A stretch of DNA of 63,328 bases from CAWHPS01 sp963831235 (GCA_963831235.1 CAWHPS010000012.1:1-63328), one strand, 5' to 3'. Counted from the stretch's first letter, positions 1 to 9,358 are shown. Program-made: numbers and translations. Notes: a model not told the origin generated them from the letters alone.

Positions 1-291
1 ATCGCAAATTTAATAGTTGCATTTATTGTTGACCGAAAATTATTATTTGTATACCTGACCTCCACCTAACTTTTATACACTACAATAACATATGAGCTTT
101 TTCCCTATGAAAAATGGAAACATTGCATTGACTTCGTACGATAGCATAGTGTTTAATATATACACTACATTTCAGAAACAAAAAAGGTGTTTTTATTCCT
201 CGTTTTCATAGGTAAAGTCTGATAATTATCCTGTGTGGTGTATAAAAACATGGTGGAATTCAGGTGTATATATTACATAACGGAAACATCC

Positions 292-353
292 CTTAGGTGA
301 CGAACCTAAGCTTGGCTGCTCTCTTCCGAAAGGTTGGGGCAGCCTTTTATTAT
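292..353 (+). terminator. Tandem hairpins ending in a U-rich tract
   Basis: Two hairpins sit back to back. The first has 7-bp arms at 292-298 and 304-310. The second has 6-bp outer arms at 314-319 and 339-344 with an inner CC-GAAA-GG tetraloop at 326-333. The second is followed by a T-rich stretch (345-353), so it could act as an intrinsic terminator or attenuator. It lies just before the broken NYN gene. I did not recognise a known riboswitch class. Confidence 0.35.
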
Positions 354-494
354 GGAAACAAAAAGAGCAATTGTTTTATAGACGGTTTTAATTTTTATTT
401 TAGCCTTAAAAAGAATTCCTGGAAGAAATATTATTGGTTAGACCTTCAAAAACTTTCAAGTAATCTTCTTTTTCCGGGCCATTCTTTAGTATAG
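352..494 (+). pseudogene. NYN/LabA-like PIN-fold nuclease, N-terminal remnant with a frameshift
   Basis: The ATG at 352 encodes METKRAIV and then hits a stop at 379. Shifting frame by one base in the T-run near 376 gives FIDGFNFYFSLKK followed by YYWLDLQKLSSNLL. This matches the start of NYN-domain proteins: an N-terminal beta strand, a catalytic Asp in the IDGFN motif, then a WLDL segment. NYN proteins are usually at least 150 residues and act as metal-dependent ribonucleases, often next to toxin or defence genes. Here only about 47 residues remain before a stop at 494, so the gene is both frameshifted and truncated. Whether the missing T is a read error cannot be told, but the truncation makes the gene dead either way. 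Confidence 0.6.
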
Positions 495-699
495 ATTATA
501 AATAATTTTAGGTAAAATTACGATTTGTCTGGATTTCTAATCAAGAAATATCCTTTGCAAAAACAGAAAAATGGAAGGCAAAAGTAAAAACACCCATACA
601 CTTTACGCGAATTGCGCGATTCCCCACCGAAGCTTGACAAAATAGCCCACATAAGTTTAAATTAAACGTCTTTTCTCCAACAACATATTAGAAAAAGAT

Positions 700-1569
700 A
701 TGCATAGAATTTTCCGTCATCCCGTGCTCATTACCTTTGCCTTGATAATCGCCCTCCTGTTCATTCTGACTTTTGATCTTTGCCATTCTGCTACACGATA
801 CCTTTATTTCTCTACCGAGATCGGAATACTCCTTTTTGCCATGCTAATATATTTTCCGGCACTCAAAGGGATTAAATGGAATGACCCGCCAGAAAAAGAA
901 GATATAACACCGCAGCCGGAATGGAAAGCCTTTGCGAAAAGGCTGTTTGCCTGGTTTTTTATTTTGGCTTTGTTTCTTGCGCTTATCTGGATAGTGCAAG
1001 GATATCTGAATCAGGAAGATATTGGAGTATGGCTGAAAAAAGGCTTTTGGTATATCTATTATATTGGCATTTTCTCTGTTTCGCTTCTCCTTATCAGGCG
1101 ACATCTTCAATTTGTTCACCCAATGGCAATGATCACAACCATCATTATTATGGTTTATTTTCTTACTACATACGAGATGCTTCTTTTTTACCAGAACACA
1201 GGTTGGACATACAACAATACAGTTATAGGAATGTTGCTTGGTGTTCCCATTGACAATATTCTATTCATCTATCCCGTTGCTCCTGCCCTAACAATGGTCT
1301 TTTATTCTATTCTAACAAGACACTACAATGATTTGAAGGCTTTTTGGCTTCTTAACCTTATCCTTGCGCCCTGTTCTATAATAGTGGAACTTATCGGCAT
1401 CTACCCTTTAAACCTATGGGAAATCAACAATGAAAAATCAATCTGCCCTATGGGCCAAACAAATCTTGAAGAATTCCTTTATTACTTCCTTTTTCAATAC
1501 TTTTCCATTATCCTCTATGTTTTCTTTACAAAACAATTCAAAGAAAAAAAGACTACTACGATACGCTAA
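700..1569 (+). CDS. Multi-pass membrane protein with lycopene-cyclase-like (CrtYc/CrtYd) repeats, copy 1
   Basis: This 289-residue protein is almost entirely hydrophobic, with about eight predicted membrane spans. Two segments resemble the lycopene cyclase domain of CrtYc/CrtYd and CarR: GVPIDNILFIYPVAP near residue 180, and TNLEEFLYYFLFQYF near residue 255. The second carries the acidic LEE motif followed by aromatic helix residues typical of the family. No phytoene synthase or desaturase gene is present, so carotenoid cyclisation is not supported by context. It is the first gene of a three-gene set with an HD-GYP protein and a second cyclase-like protein, and all three are duplicated at 10.3 kb. 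Its 3' end overlaps the HD-GYP gene in another frame. The substrate is unknown. Confidence 0.7.
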   Translation: MHRIFRHPVLITFALIIALLFILTFDLCHSATRYLYFSTEIGILLFAMLIYFPALKGIKWNDPPEKEDITPQPEWKAFAKRLFAWFFILALFLALIWIVQGYLNQEDIGVWLKKGFWYIYYIGIFSVSLLLIRRHLQFVHPMAMITTIIIMVYFLTTYEMLLFYQNTGWTYNNTVIGMLLGVPIDNILFIYPVAPALTMVFYSILTRHYNDLKAFWLLNLILAPCSIIVELIGIYPLNLWEINNEKSICPMGQTNLEEFLYYFLFQYFSIILYVFFTKQFKEKKTTTIR

Positions 1570-2743
1570 GGTAATTCTTAAGCCCCGTAGTACCCAGCAT
1601 GTACCGGATTTGGAATATGCCCTTACGTTGGTTTTTATTGCTGTGGGATTTACTGCCGGTCTCTGGTTTTGCCGCAGGGAACCCTTTATTTTTGGCATTT
1701 GCCTGACATGTATTTGCGTGTTGACGGGGCTGTTTATTGAATTCATCATCCGGCGCGGACGGTTTTCTTATCATACCCTTGCACAGCGTTTGGGTTGGTA
1801 TATCTACCCTTTGGCAATGGTTGTTTCGACCATAATTTTGTATGAATATAAACCTTCTCTCTTATTTTTCATCCAGATCATTTGGATATTGATGCTTCTT
1901 TTCTACAATAGTCTCCGTATTTGTAGTCAGTTTTTTTTATTCACGCTCAGTTTAAATGTTCTGTCCGCCCTATGGATAGCCATGATTCTTCCTTCAAGGT
2001 TCTTTGACAAATTCATTTATTGTTTCATCAGTTTGAGTGTGTTAATCATCGCTGAGATCCAGAGAAGGGTTTTCCATGATATTTCAGGAGAAAACAAACG
2101 GAGAATAAACCAAGTTGAAATTAACTCACTTTTCGAGATGGAACATACACAACGGGAGATTATTTTCAAATTCAGCGAGATTGCGGAATCCCGATCTCGT
2201 GAGACAGGAAATCATGTCCGGCGTGTAGCTGCATATAGCCGTATATTGGCAATTGCCAGTGGTATGGAACCCCAGAAAGCAGATTTACTGACAGCCGTCT
2301 CCCCTATGCATGATATCGGCAAATTGGGCATTCCAGAGACTATCCTTGCAAAACCCACTTTTTTGAGTGATGAAGAACGGCAAATGATGGAACGCCACAC
2401 CATTATCGGTTATGAAATGCTCAAGTCTTCTTCAAGAGAGGTTTTTACATCTGCGGCCATAATTGCACACCAGCACCATGAAAAATTCAACGGCGAGGGC
2501 TATCCCTCAAAGTTAAAAGGACAGAACATTCACATCTTTGGCCGCATTACCGCACTTGCCGATGTTTTTGACGCTCTGGCATCAGATCGTTGTTATAAAA
2601 AGTCATGGCCGCTTGAAAAGGTCCTTGAACTTTTTCGGACTGAGCGTGGCAACCATTTTGATCCCGTATTGGTAGATGTGTTTTTCAATCAATTGGATCA
2701 TATTAATCGGATTCGTAATCAGTGGATTGACCGTGTTAATTGA
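1517..2743 (+). CDS. Membrane-anchored HD-GYP domain protein, probable cyclic-di-GMP phosphodiesterase, copy 1
   Basis: The N-terminal half has about six membrane spans. A short linker leads to a complete HD-GYP domain: ETGNHVRRVAAYSR, the metal-binding HDIGKLGIP, and HHEKFNGEGYP with its GYP signature, then the conserved DVFDALASDRCYKK segment. These motifs fit hydrolysis of cyclic di-GMP (and possibly cGAMP) in the cytoplasm. The frame is open from 1430, inside the preceding gene. I chose the ATG at 1517 because it directly precedes the basic SKKKRLLRY segment and is conserved in the second copy; no clear ribosome-binding site marks it. Overlap with the upstream gene suggests translational coupling. 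The membrane part is not a recognised sensor domain. Confidence 0.85.
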   Translation: MFSLQNNSKKKRLLRYAKVILKPRSTQHVPDLEYALTLVFIAVGFTAGLWFCRREPFIFGICLTCICVLTGLFIEFIIRRGRFSYHTLAQRLGWYIYPLAMVVSTIILYEYKPSLLFFIQIIWILMLLFYNSLRICSQFFLFTLSLNVLSALWIAMILPSRFFDKFIYCFISLSVLIIAEIQRRVFHDISGENKRRINQVEINSLFEMEHTQREIIFKFSEIAESRSRETGNHVRRVAAYSRILAIASGMEPQKADLLTAVSPMHDIGKLGIPETILAKPTFLSDEERQMMERHTIIGYEMLKSSSREVFTSAAIIAHQHHEKFNGEGYPSKLKGQNIHIFGRITALADVFDALASDRCYKKSWPLEKVLELFRTERGNHFDPVLVDVFFNQLDHINRIRNQWIDRVN

Positions 2744-2755
2744 AAGGATATAGGA

Positions 2756-3580
2756 ATGCCGGAATATACAATATCTCTATTGTTTTGGATCATCCCCCTC
2801 ATACTAATCAGTGCTTTTCTGAGTCGGAAGAAAAGATTGGGGCCTATTCAAAAGAAGGCTATTGCCATGAATCTGGTAATTCTGGCAGGTGTCGGCTGGT
2901 TTTTAGATTTGGCTTTTGCAAAACTGTTTTTCATTTTCCCAAATCTTGCTATGACTTTGAGAATCAATATTCTCCAGATTCCTATTGAGGAATTTCTATT
3001 TTACCTGTTCGGATTCTGGTTTATTGTATTGTTCTATGCGTTTAATGATGAATATTTCCTTCGCAAATATAACAGGGACGACCATGTTTACAGCAGGTTT
3101 GCCAGACGGATAAATAGCCTGTTGGCACTTTATTTCAGTCGGAGAACCCTTGCCATAATAGTCGTAACGCTTATCGGTTTTACACTACTTAAGCAATGGC
3201 TGAACCCCGGTAAAACGATATTACCGGGATATATCATCTTTCTGATGCTGTTTGCTTATTTGCCCTTTATTATGTTCTGGCGTATCACCCGCAAGTTTGT
3301 GAATATAAGAGCTATAATCCTAGTCGTGACAGTTACAACCCTAATTTCGATTATTTGGGAGGTAACACTAGCCTTGCCGCGTGGCTATTGGGATTACAAC
3401 CGTGATTATATGATCGGTGTTTTTATTCCTGCATGGCATAACTTGCCATTAGAAGCTGTCACAGTATGGGTGTTTAGCTCCCTCATTATTCTTTCCTACG
3501 AGTACACAAAGATTTATCTACACAGAAAAGCACATCTGGCAAGGAAAGAAAGCTCGCATAGAGTAATAACAATCAACTGA
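2756..3580 (+). CDS. Multi-pass membrane protein with two lycopene-cyclase-like domains, copy 1
   Basis: This 274-residue protein has about eight membrane spans and a clear internal duplication. The first half contains IPIEEFLFYLFGFWFIVLF (near residue 80), and the second half contains LPRGYWDYNRDYMIG followed by NLPLEAVTVWVF (near residues 205-235). Both halves match the lycopene cyclase domain, in which a Pro-acidic-Glu motif opens a helix. It starts 12 bp after the HD-GYP stop with an AAAGGA ribosome-binding site. It is therefore co-transcribed with the HD-GYP gene and may supply or receive a signal in the membrane. The C-terminal tail (residues 260-274) differs from copy 2 because the repeat ends there. 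No other carotenoid genes are nearby, so the substrate is unknown. Confidence 0.7.
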   Translation: MPEYTISLLFWIIPLILISAFLSRKKRLGPIQKKAIAMNLVILAGVGWFLDLAFAKLFFIFPNLAMTLRINILQIPIEEFLFYLFGFWFIVLFYAFNDEYFLRKYNRDDHVYSRFARRINSLLALYFSRRTLAIIVVTLIGFTLLKQWLNPGKTILPGYIIFLMLFAYLPFIMFWRITRKFVNIRAIILVVTVTTLISIIWEVTLALPRGYWDYNRDYMIGVFIPAWHNLPLEAVTVWVFSSLIILSYEYTKIYLHRKAHLARKESSHRVITIN

Positions 3581-3731
3581 CTTTGCGAGACTTTTAGCAT
3601 CGATCTTAATGAAATAGCTCCTTTTTCCAAAATATTTTTGTATTGCGACATCTTTTGTCACACTTTCCTGTTATATTATTACTGCAATATATATAAGACT
3701 TTGATTTTATGTTTTAACAAGGAGTTGCAAT

Positions 3732-4790
3732 ATGCTATCCCAGCTTAAGTCATCCGCTGTATTGGGTATCGACGCCTACATTGTCGAAATCGAAATTGAC
3801 GCATCCCGAAACCTTCCCTCCTATTCGCTGGTCGGACTTCCGGATGCAGCTGTCAAGGAAAGCCGCGAACGTATCTTTTCCGCGATTAAAAACAGCGACT
3901 ACTCCATCCCTCCCCTTAAAATTATTGTAAACCTGGCCCCTGCTGACATAAAAAAAGAGGGGTCAGCATACGATTTACCATTGGCACTTGGAATTCTTCA
4001 GGCTTCAGGGCAAATAAATTTCACCAGGACCGAAGAATACATTATACTCGGAGAGCTCTCCCTTGACGGAAAAGTCAAATCTGTTCGTGGTATTCTTCCT
4101 ATGGCAATTGCGGCAAGGAAGAAAAACATCAATGGCATGATAGTTCCTTTGGACAATGCTAAAGAAGCCGCGGTTGCCGAAGGGCTTAATGTAATTCCGG
4201 TTAAATCATTGACCGAAGCCATGGACTATCTTTCAGGGATTAAGGAAATTCCGCCCTTTAAAGTGGACATAAACACCATGTTCAACAAGGCAAAACGCCA
4301 TCCAGTTGATTTCTCGGATGTCAAAGGCCAGGAACACGTCAAACGCGCGCTCGAAGTTGCGGCATCAGGCGGACACAACATTCTTATGCAGGGACCTCCT
4401 GGATCAGGCAAAACCATGCTTGCAAGGCGTATTCCAACCATACTGCCGGATCTTACCCTTGACGAAGCCCTTGAAACAACCAAAATCCACAGTGTATCCG
4501 GACTCCTGCCAAAAGGCGCTGCAATAATAGCTACCCGCCCTTTTCGTTCACCCCATCATACAATAAGCGAGGCGGCTTTGGTTGGAGGAGGCACACACCA
4601 CTTAAGACCTGGAGAAGTAAGCCTAGCGCACCACGGACTTTTGTTTTTGGACGAATTGCCGGAGTTTAAAAAGACGGTTCTTGAGGTTTTAAGACAGCCT
4701 CTTGAAGACGGGGAAGTCAATATATGCCGAGTAGCATGTTCAATTTCATTTCCATCACATTTTATGATGGCAGTTGCAATGAATCCCTGA
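3732..4790 (+). pseudogene. comM: ComM/YifB-type Mg-chelatase-like AAA ATPase, truncated after the Walker B region
   Basis: The 352 residues match ComM/YifB: the N-terminal Lon-protease-like domain (residues 1-170), the Mg-chelatase ATPase with Walker A GPPGSGKTML near residue 222, RSPHHTISEAALVGGG, and Walker B LLFLDELPEF. ComM is a hexameric helicase for branch migration in natural transformation and is normally about 500 residues. Here the frame stops right after AMNP, exactly where the family has NPCPCG, and the following DNA has no homology to the rest. The last 20 residues also drift from the family pattern. The start is good (AAGGAG before the ATG). The missing third includes sensor and C-terminal domains, so the product is probably inactive. 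Confidence 0.85.
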
Positions 4791-5502
4791 GGTTTCATGC
4801 CGCATTATACACAAAGTTAACACTTATCAAATCGAGAGTTATATGGAATTACTATCAACTACTATGGGAACCGACTATTAAATACTATAGGACAAATTTC
4901 TTGAAAAATGAAGAAATCTTCATCTCCCTGACTATTGCACCTTTCTTTACCACATAGAACCTTCACGAGAGCACTTGAGTCAGGCTAATTCTGGGTTTGA
5001 ATATGTTCTTGTGTACTTTTAGTCACAGACCGTCCTACCCCCGTGTTGTATGGGTTCAGAAAATGTTCGTTAATGGTTTTTATCATTTTGATGATTTTAC
5101 CATACCTCAATTTTCGAATATTATATGCCACAAATTTCGCGGAAATTAAGAACTAATATTTATGGAGCCAGAAGGGGGATTTCAAAAAGACCGATAAAAT
5201 GACTTTTGGTAACTATCGACGTTTACTTATTGCGCTTTTAATACTTTTCTCTTGAATAGAAACAGGTATCCCGATAAAATTCTTTAATCATCATAAAGCG
5301 ATTTGCAGTATTTTTAGTTTACTTTGAGGATATAGCGAGCAAACAACTTTATCAATTTATTTTCAGAAAACATAGATTGATTTCCTTTTAGTAATAATTC
5401 CAATCTCATTCTTAACAAAAATAAATATAACACGAACAGGTGTCTGCAAAACTATCGAGAATTATGCGATTTTGGCGGAGACTATTGATAAAGATTAGCT
5501 CT
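4791..5502. other. Gene-free AT-rich gap
   Basis: No convincing coding frame is visible on either strand. A short 7-bp palindrome (ATGAAGA-AA-TCTTCAT) lies near 4910. The gap separates the truncated comM from the TIR-like gene and probably contains the breakpoint that removed the comM 3' end. Confidence 0.5.
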
Positions 5503-6147
5503 TTAAACAAAAATTGTATCTTCAGCAGATTTTATAGCACACAATATTACATCAGCCCAAGTTGGTTCACCTCCCCAAGAACGATTAAGATTTTTCAACG
5601 CATCCCTATAATAAAGAAGTGATGACAAAACTTCTTGTGGACAAGGAGTGCCTGTTGCATCTGGCCGCGTAGCTAACCATGACATTAGAATAGGTACTAT
5701 TGAACCTTCATACATGTCATATTCTTTCGGATCAAATCCAGATAAATCTGAAATAAATTTTATGTATGCATGATTGCGAGGAACGAACACAACCCAATCA
5801 TGAGTATCTTCAGGCTGAGACATTGCGATGCCCAGTTCTAATGGCATATTAAACCGTGCAAAATTATTTTCCCCTTCACCTCTACATTTAGAGAGATCAT
5901 GAATTGAATATTTTGAAGAAAGAAGTATATTGGTTATTTTCTTGATTCGTGGAACTGATACAGAGCCAGATTCATACGCACAACGAGGAAGAAAACCACA
6001 ACAAACAGACGCAAATACGATAGCATCTAATATCGGCCTATAATCAGGATCAAATGGACAATTGATGAAGACAGAAAGTTCAGGAGGAACAAAATTAACG
6101 ATCTTCCTATTTTTTATTAGTTTTTTAAGAGAGTTCTTTATGGGCAT
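5503..6147 (-). CDS. TIR-like / deoxyribosyltransferase-like Rossmann protein
   Basis: About 214 residues. The N-terminal part contains VFINCPFDPDYRPILDAI, then CGFLPRCAYE, SKYSIHDLSKC and RFNMPLELGIAM. I recognise this as a widespread uncharacterised bacterial family with a TIR- or nucleoside-deoxyribosyltransferase-like layout: a beta strand with a small-residue turn, a later SIHDLS strand and a Glu-bearing helix. Nicotinamide-nucleotide handling is therefore possible but not shown. I chose the ATG at 6147 because GAGAAAG precedes it; the frame is open to 6165. It overlaps the 3' end of the GAF-TIR gene by 23 bp, so the two are almost certainly translated together. It is the last gene of a four-gene minus-strand set. 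Confidence 0.7.
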   Translation of the reverse strand: MPIKNSLKKLIKNRKIVNFVPPELSVFINCPFDPDYRPILDAIVFASVCCGFLPRCAYESGSVSVPRIKKITNILLSSKYSIHDLSKCRGEGENNFARFNMPLELGIAMSQPEDTHDWVVFVPRNHAYIKFISDLSGFDPKEYDMYEGSIVPILMSWLATRPDATGTPCPQEVLSSLLYYRDALKNLNRSWGGEPTWADVILCAIKSAEDTIFV

Positions 6148-8650
6148 CTTTCTCTCTTTCCTCACTATTTTTTCTTACACCATCTTTAAATATCCCGAAT
6201 CTTTCAAGTAGTTTGTTTTTCCGCCAAGACCGTATTATACGAGTATCTGGCTTCAATTCTGCATTAGATTGCAAAACTATATCAGCTACATTTTCAGCAA
6301 GTTTGTCAATTTTCAGTGATTTAGTATTGTATCGTACAGGTTGCAAAGACGCTATAAATGCCGGAATTTCTACATCTTCACAAACAATCGGTATCACCCT
6401 TGTTTGTATATTATTCCAATGTTTTTGAATTATAAGCTCTCTTTCATACCGAATCCACGGATCATCTTTTGACTTAGAAGTTATCAATATAACAAAACTA
6501 TTGGAATTGTTTATTGCTTGCTTAATTCTTTTTTTAATATTTGTATCGCCAACATTCTCATTATGTCCAAACCATATTCTTAAACCTTTGCTTTCCATCG
6601 ACGATGCTATTTGTTGCGCAAGTTTCGAATCTTGCGAACTATATGATATGAATACATCAAATTCACAATCTTCAACATTGTTTTGTAAACCTTCTTTTAA
6701 CAGCAAACGACGGTTTCTAGTTTTAACTAGCCAGGTTTCCAATCTTTCACAAAACCATCTTAATATCGACTCGTCAAGATATCGTAACTTGTTATCTGGG
6801 CTGCAATTGAAATCAACATATATATATCCAGATTCGCCATTAGGACGTTTAAATTCACTCATGCAAAACTCGTTTGGACATTGGATATTTGTAAGAAAAT
6901 CTTTATCTGCCTGGGTCATTTTGTAATACGAAAATAATGATGGATAATTCTCGGTTGAAGAATGAACATGAGCAAATCGACGAGTTTTATATGTTGATTC
7001 TTTTACTGAAAGCAATAGAAATGAATTTAAATCCAATGTGTAATTCTCTTTCCAAAAAGCGAGGCGGCTATCATTTATTCTAATGCTATCAAAGCTATCT
7101 GTCAACTTTCTGTTCCCTGCAGTCCATTGTAAATAAGCGTCTTCACAACATTTCGGGCCAAGTGCATATTTTAATGAATATCCTGATTCCTCAGGGAGAA
7201 ATATTAATGCACGATTATACCCCATTCCTTCACCATGAGTTAAAGAAACCAGTGCAACATTAAACAATTCATCTTCTCCAATTGAAGCTTGCAACCTATC
7301 ACGTATTTCATCGAACACCTTGCTGTTACGCCCAAATCGGTTGTCTTGTTGTATTAATGACAGATGTTCTCTTGTTTTCTTTTTAATATCAGTTTCATCT
7401 TTAATAATAGAATTGACAAAAAAAGCCGCCCTACTACCAACTAGTTTTAAAATGTGCATTATTTTATGGTTATTTCTTAATGATATAATATCCTTATAGG
7501 AAAGAGTAAGCACTCCTATTGTTTTATTATTATACAATAGTGGAAAAGAAACAAATGATTTTATTTGCTGTAATCCAAACCGTAATTGGTCGCGTCGATT
7601 GCTATCGTCAGCTATTATGTTTATATAAGATTCTATATTGCCAGAATAATTTATTTCTTCACTAAACTGTTCCTTGTTTTCCCTGAAGGCTTTTGCAGAG
7701 TAAGAGCATAAAAAGTTAGTAGGGATTTCTTTCGGCAGAGAGATGCTTAAATCACCTACACGAGATCCCATTATTAAACAAGTCGGATTATCCATATCAT
7801 CAACATATCGAATATATGCGTTGTCTGCCTTTGTTATTTTCCTTAGAACATCCACAAGTACATCAAGCTTACTCATTGGATTTAAATAATTATTGAGTTT
7901 ATCATCCAAATAATCTAACATTAATTCTACAATCAATGGGATAGATACTCTGGTATTAGCATAAAGTGGCATAGCATCCCACAATGTAATGACTCGTCTT
8001 AGTTCTGCGATGTATTTCTCCAAGACCTTTATGTCACCATCTTTTATTGGCTCGTTTCTTTCAGCATTATCAACACTAATCCAGGCAATAGGTTGATTAT
8101 CATTATTCAATATTGGACAATCAACCCATTCCATAAGGTTTTCAATATTCAATTCCTTTGATAATGTTTCTTTTTTAGCATTAATATCTGATTTCTTTCT
8201 CCATATTTTTGCTTTTCCGGAGCTTCTCCGATACTGTATAGCTTGATATGCGCAAATATCAGTCTTAATGCTTATTTTTTTATTAGGAAGGGGTGGCGTA
8301 TGCCCCATAGATGAAATAAATATCAGTTCATCAGGGTCTGGCGAAACAAGATAAATACGTACGCGATCAAAATAATGACTAATAGACAAAGCTATTGCTT
8401 CAAAAATTATCTCGTCTCTAAACTTATATACGACTTCTTTAGCTAAAACTGAATGTTCCACAAAGATAATGTCGCCAGATTGTTTTTTATTTACCCATTT
8501 ATAATTATCGTTTTCAGGTGAAAATATTAGGAATGACTCATCGATAGCGATTAAACATTTAGCACATGCATTCTTACCATGAAATTCACTTTCATAGCAA
8601 TGCTGCTTTTGCTCTGAACTTCTTATTTCAAAAGATGAATTAATTTCCAT
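6125..8650 (-). CDS. GAF-TIR protein: multi-GAF sensor with C-terminal TIR effector
   Basis: This 841-residue soluble protein has no membrane segment. The C-terminus (about residues 664-795) is a TIR domain: FDVFISYSSQDSKLA, then GLRIWFGHNENVGD, SFVILITSKSKDDPW, and WIRYERELI, whose Glu (about 736) sits where TIR NAD-glycohydrolases keep their catalytic Glu. The upstream 650 residues look like three GAF-type modules, for example CPILNNDNQPIAWISVDN (about 175), FVSFPLLYNNKTIGVLTLSY (about 385) and a third about 450-640. GAF domains bind cyclic nucleotides or other small ligands. A ligand-gated TIR NADase is a reasonable reading and fits an anti-phage or stress-suicide role, but this is inference. 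A short charged tail follows the TIR domain and overlaps the next gene. Confidence 0.8.
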   Translation of the reverse strand: MEINSSFEIRSSEQKQHCYESEFHGKNACAKCLIAIDESFLIFSPENDNYKWVNKKQSGDIIFVEHSVLAKEVVYKFRDEIIFEAIALSISHYFDRVRIYLVSPDPDELIFISSMGHTPPLPNKKISIKTDICAYQAIQYRRSSGKAKIWRKKSDINAKKETLSKELNIENLMEWVDCPILNNDNQPIAWISVDNAERNEPIKDGDIKVLEKYIAELRRVITLWDAMPLYANTRVSIPLIVELMLDYLDDKLNNYLNPMSKLDVLVDVLRKITKADNAYIRYVDDMDNPTCLIMGSRVGDLSISLPKEIPTNFLCSYSAKAFRENKEQFSEEINYSGNIESYINIIADDSNRRDQLRFGLQQIKSFVSFPLLYNNKTIGVLTLSYKDIISLRNNHKIMHILKLVGSRAAFFVNSIIKDETDIKKKTREHLSLIQQDNRFGRNSKVFDEIRDRLQASIGEDELFNVALVSLTHGEGMGYNRALIFLPEESGYSLKYALGPKCCEDAYLQWTAGNRKLTDSFDSIRINDSRLAFWKENYTLDLNSFLLLSVKESTYKTRRFAHVHSSTENYPSLFSYYKMTQADKDFLTNIQCPNEFCMSEFKRPNGESGYIYVDFNCSPDNKLRYLDESILRWFCERLETWLVKTRNRRLLLKEGLQNNVEDCEFDVFISYSSQDSKLAQQIASSMESKGLRIWFGHNENVGDTNIKKRIKQAINNSNSFVILITSKSKDDPWIRYERELIIQKHWNNIQTRVIPIVCEDVEIPAFIASLQPVRYNTKSLKIDKLAENVADIVLQSNAELKPDTRIIRSWRKNKLLERFGIFKDGVRKNSEEREKDAHKELS

Positions 8651-8719
8651 TATTTAAAACACCGTCCATGTTTAGATAACAAAGAGTTTGCACATCATAA
8701 AATAGAATCCTAATCTCCT

Positions 8720-9358
8720 TCAAGAAGCACTGACAGAATCACCCTTCAGCGTATACCAGGCATATCCAACAAAATACCCGATAATCGGAATTGAAACGAG
8801 CGCATCCACTCCGACCAATACCTTATTACTGGAATCAATGTCTGTAGCAAACCGACCCCATAAGAACATCCCAATGAGGCTTCCTAAAAGGATTACATAA
8901 GCCCATTTAACTGAACCCAAAATCCACGGACGGCTTCCCCAATAAAAGATGCTCTCTCTTGTGAATGCGACCGAATCTGGTTTAAATTCACCCATTTGTC
9001 GGATTTCTGCTTCCAAAGCGCCCAGATATCGATAATTGCGAAGAATATATAAATTCCGATGGCAGAGGTTAACCATAAGGTAGAAAACAACTATAAGCAA
9101 GAGTAAATGAAGTAATGCAAAAGGAAAGCTGCGTCCAAGTTCATTCAGACCTTCTGGTGTGGCAATACCAAGAAGTTTTCCAATCCATGCTACAAGAAGA
9201 GGATTTGCATCCATTGGGCGATATGTAAGAATTGATGCTACCGTAGTAACAGAAATCAAATAAAGGAATAAACGGTTCCGTTGATTCCAGAACCGATACG
9301 TCAATTTGTATGTGTTCTGATAATGTTCTGTAAGAGCATCAAATTTATCAGGTATCAT
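8720..9358 (-). CDS. Four-span membrane protein of the FRG/TIR cassette, unknown family
   Basis: This 212-residue protein has an N-terminal cytoplasmic helix (EHYQNTYKLTYRFWNQRN) and about four membrane spans: LFLYLISVTTVASIL, an FALLHLLLLIVVFYLMV pair, WAYVILLGSLIGMFLWG, and a C-terminal one. The layout of a short amphipathic lead followed by spans recalls SLATT-type membrane effectors of nucleotide-triggered defence systems, but I cannot assign it to that family. Its start codon overlaps the stop of the upstream FRG gene by 4 bp (ATGA), showing translational coupling. A 69-bp gap separates it from the GAF-TIR gene. It could be the membrane arm of the same system; that role is inferred from position only. 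Confidence 0.65.
   Translation of the reverse strand: MIPDKFDALTEHYQNTYKLTYRFWNQRNRLFLYLISVTTVASILTYRPMDANPLLVAWIGKLLGIATPEGLNELGRSFPFALLHLLLLIVVFYLMVNLCHRNLYILRNYRYLGALEAEIRQMGEFKPDSVAFTRESIFYWGSRPWILGSVKWAYVILLGSLIGMFLWGRFATDIDSSNKVLVGVDALVSIPIIGYFVGYAWYTLKGDSVSAS

Larger units (their letters stand above)
513..3536 (+). repeat. Three-kilobase direct repeat, copy 1
   Basis: This stretch is repeated in the same orientation at 10135-13164. Homology starts in the non-coding leader at TAAAATTACGAT and ends abruptly inside the last codons of the third gene, after which the C-terminal tails are unrelated. The two copies differ by scattered substitutions, many of them synonymous, and the leader has diverged more than the genes. 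That pattern indicates an old duplication under selection rather than an assembly artefact. Confidence 0.9.

Noticed and set aside
297..494. A 65-codon plus-strand frame starting at GTG 297
   Set aside because: Its first part covers a hairpin and only the second part resembles NYN proteins; the real start is the ATG at 352 in another frame.
4785..4820. comM UGA read as selenocysteine (NP-U)
   Set aside because: The UGA sits at a Cys position, but the frame stops a few codons later and the rest of the gene is absent.
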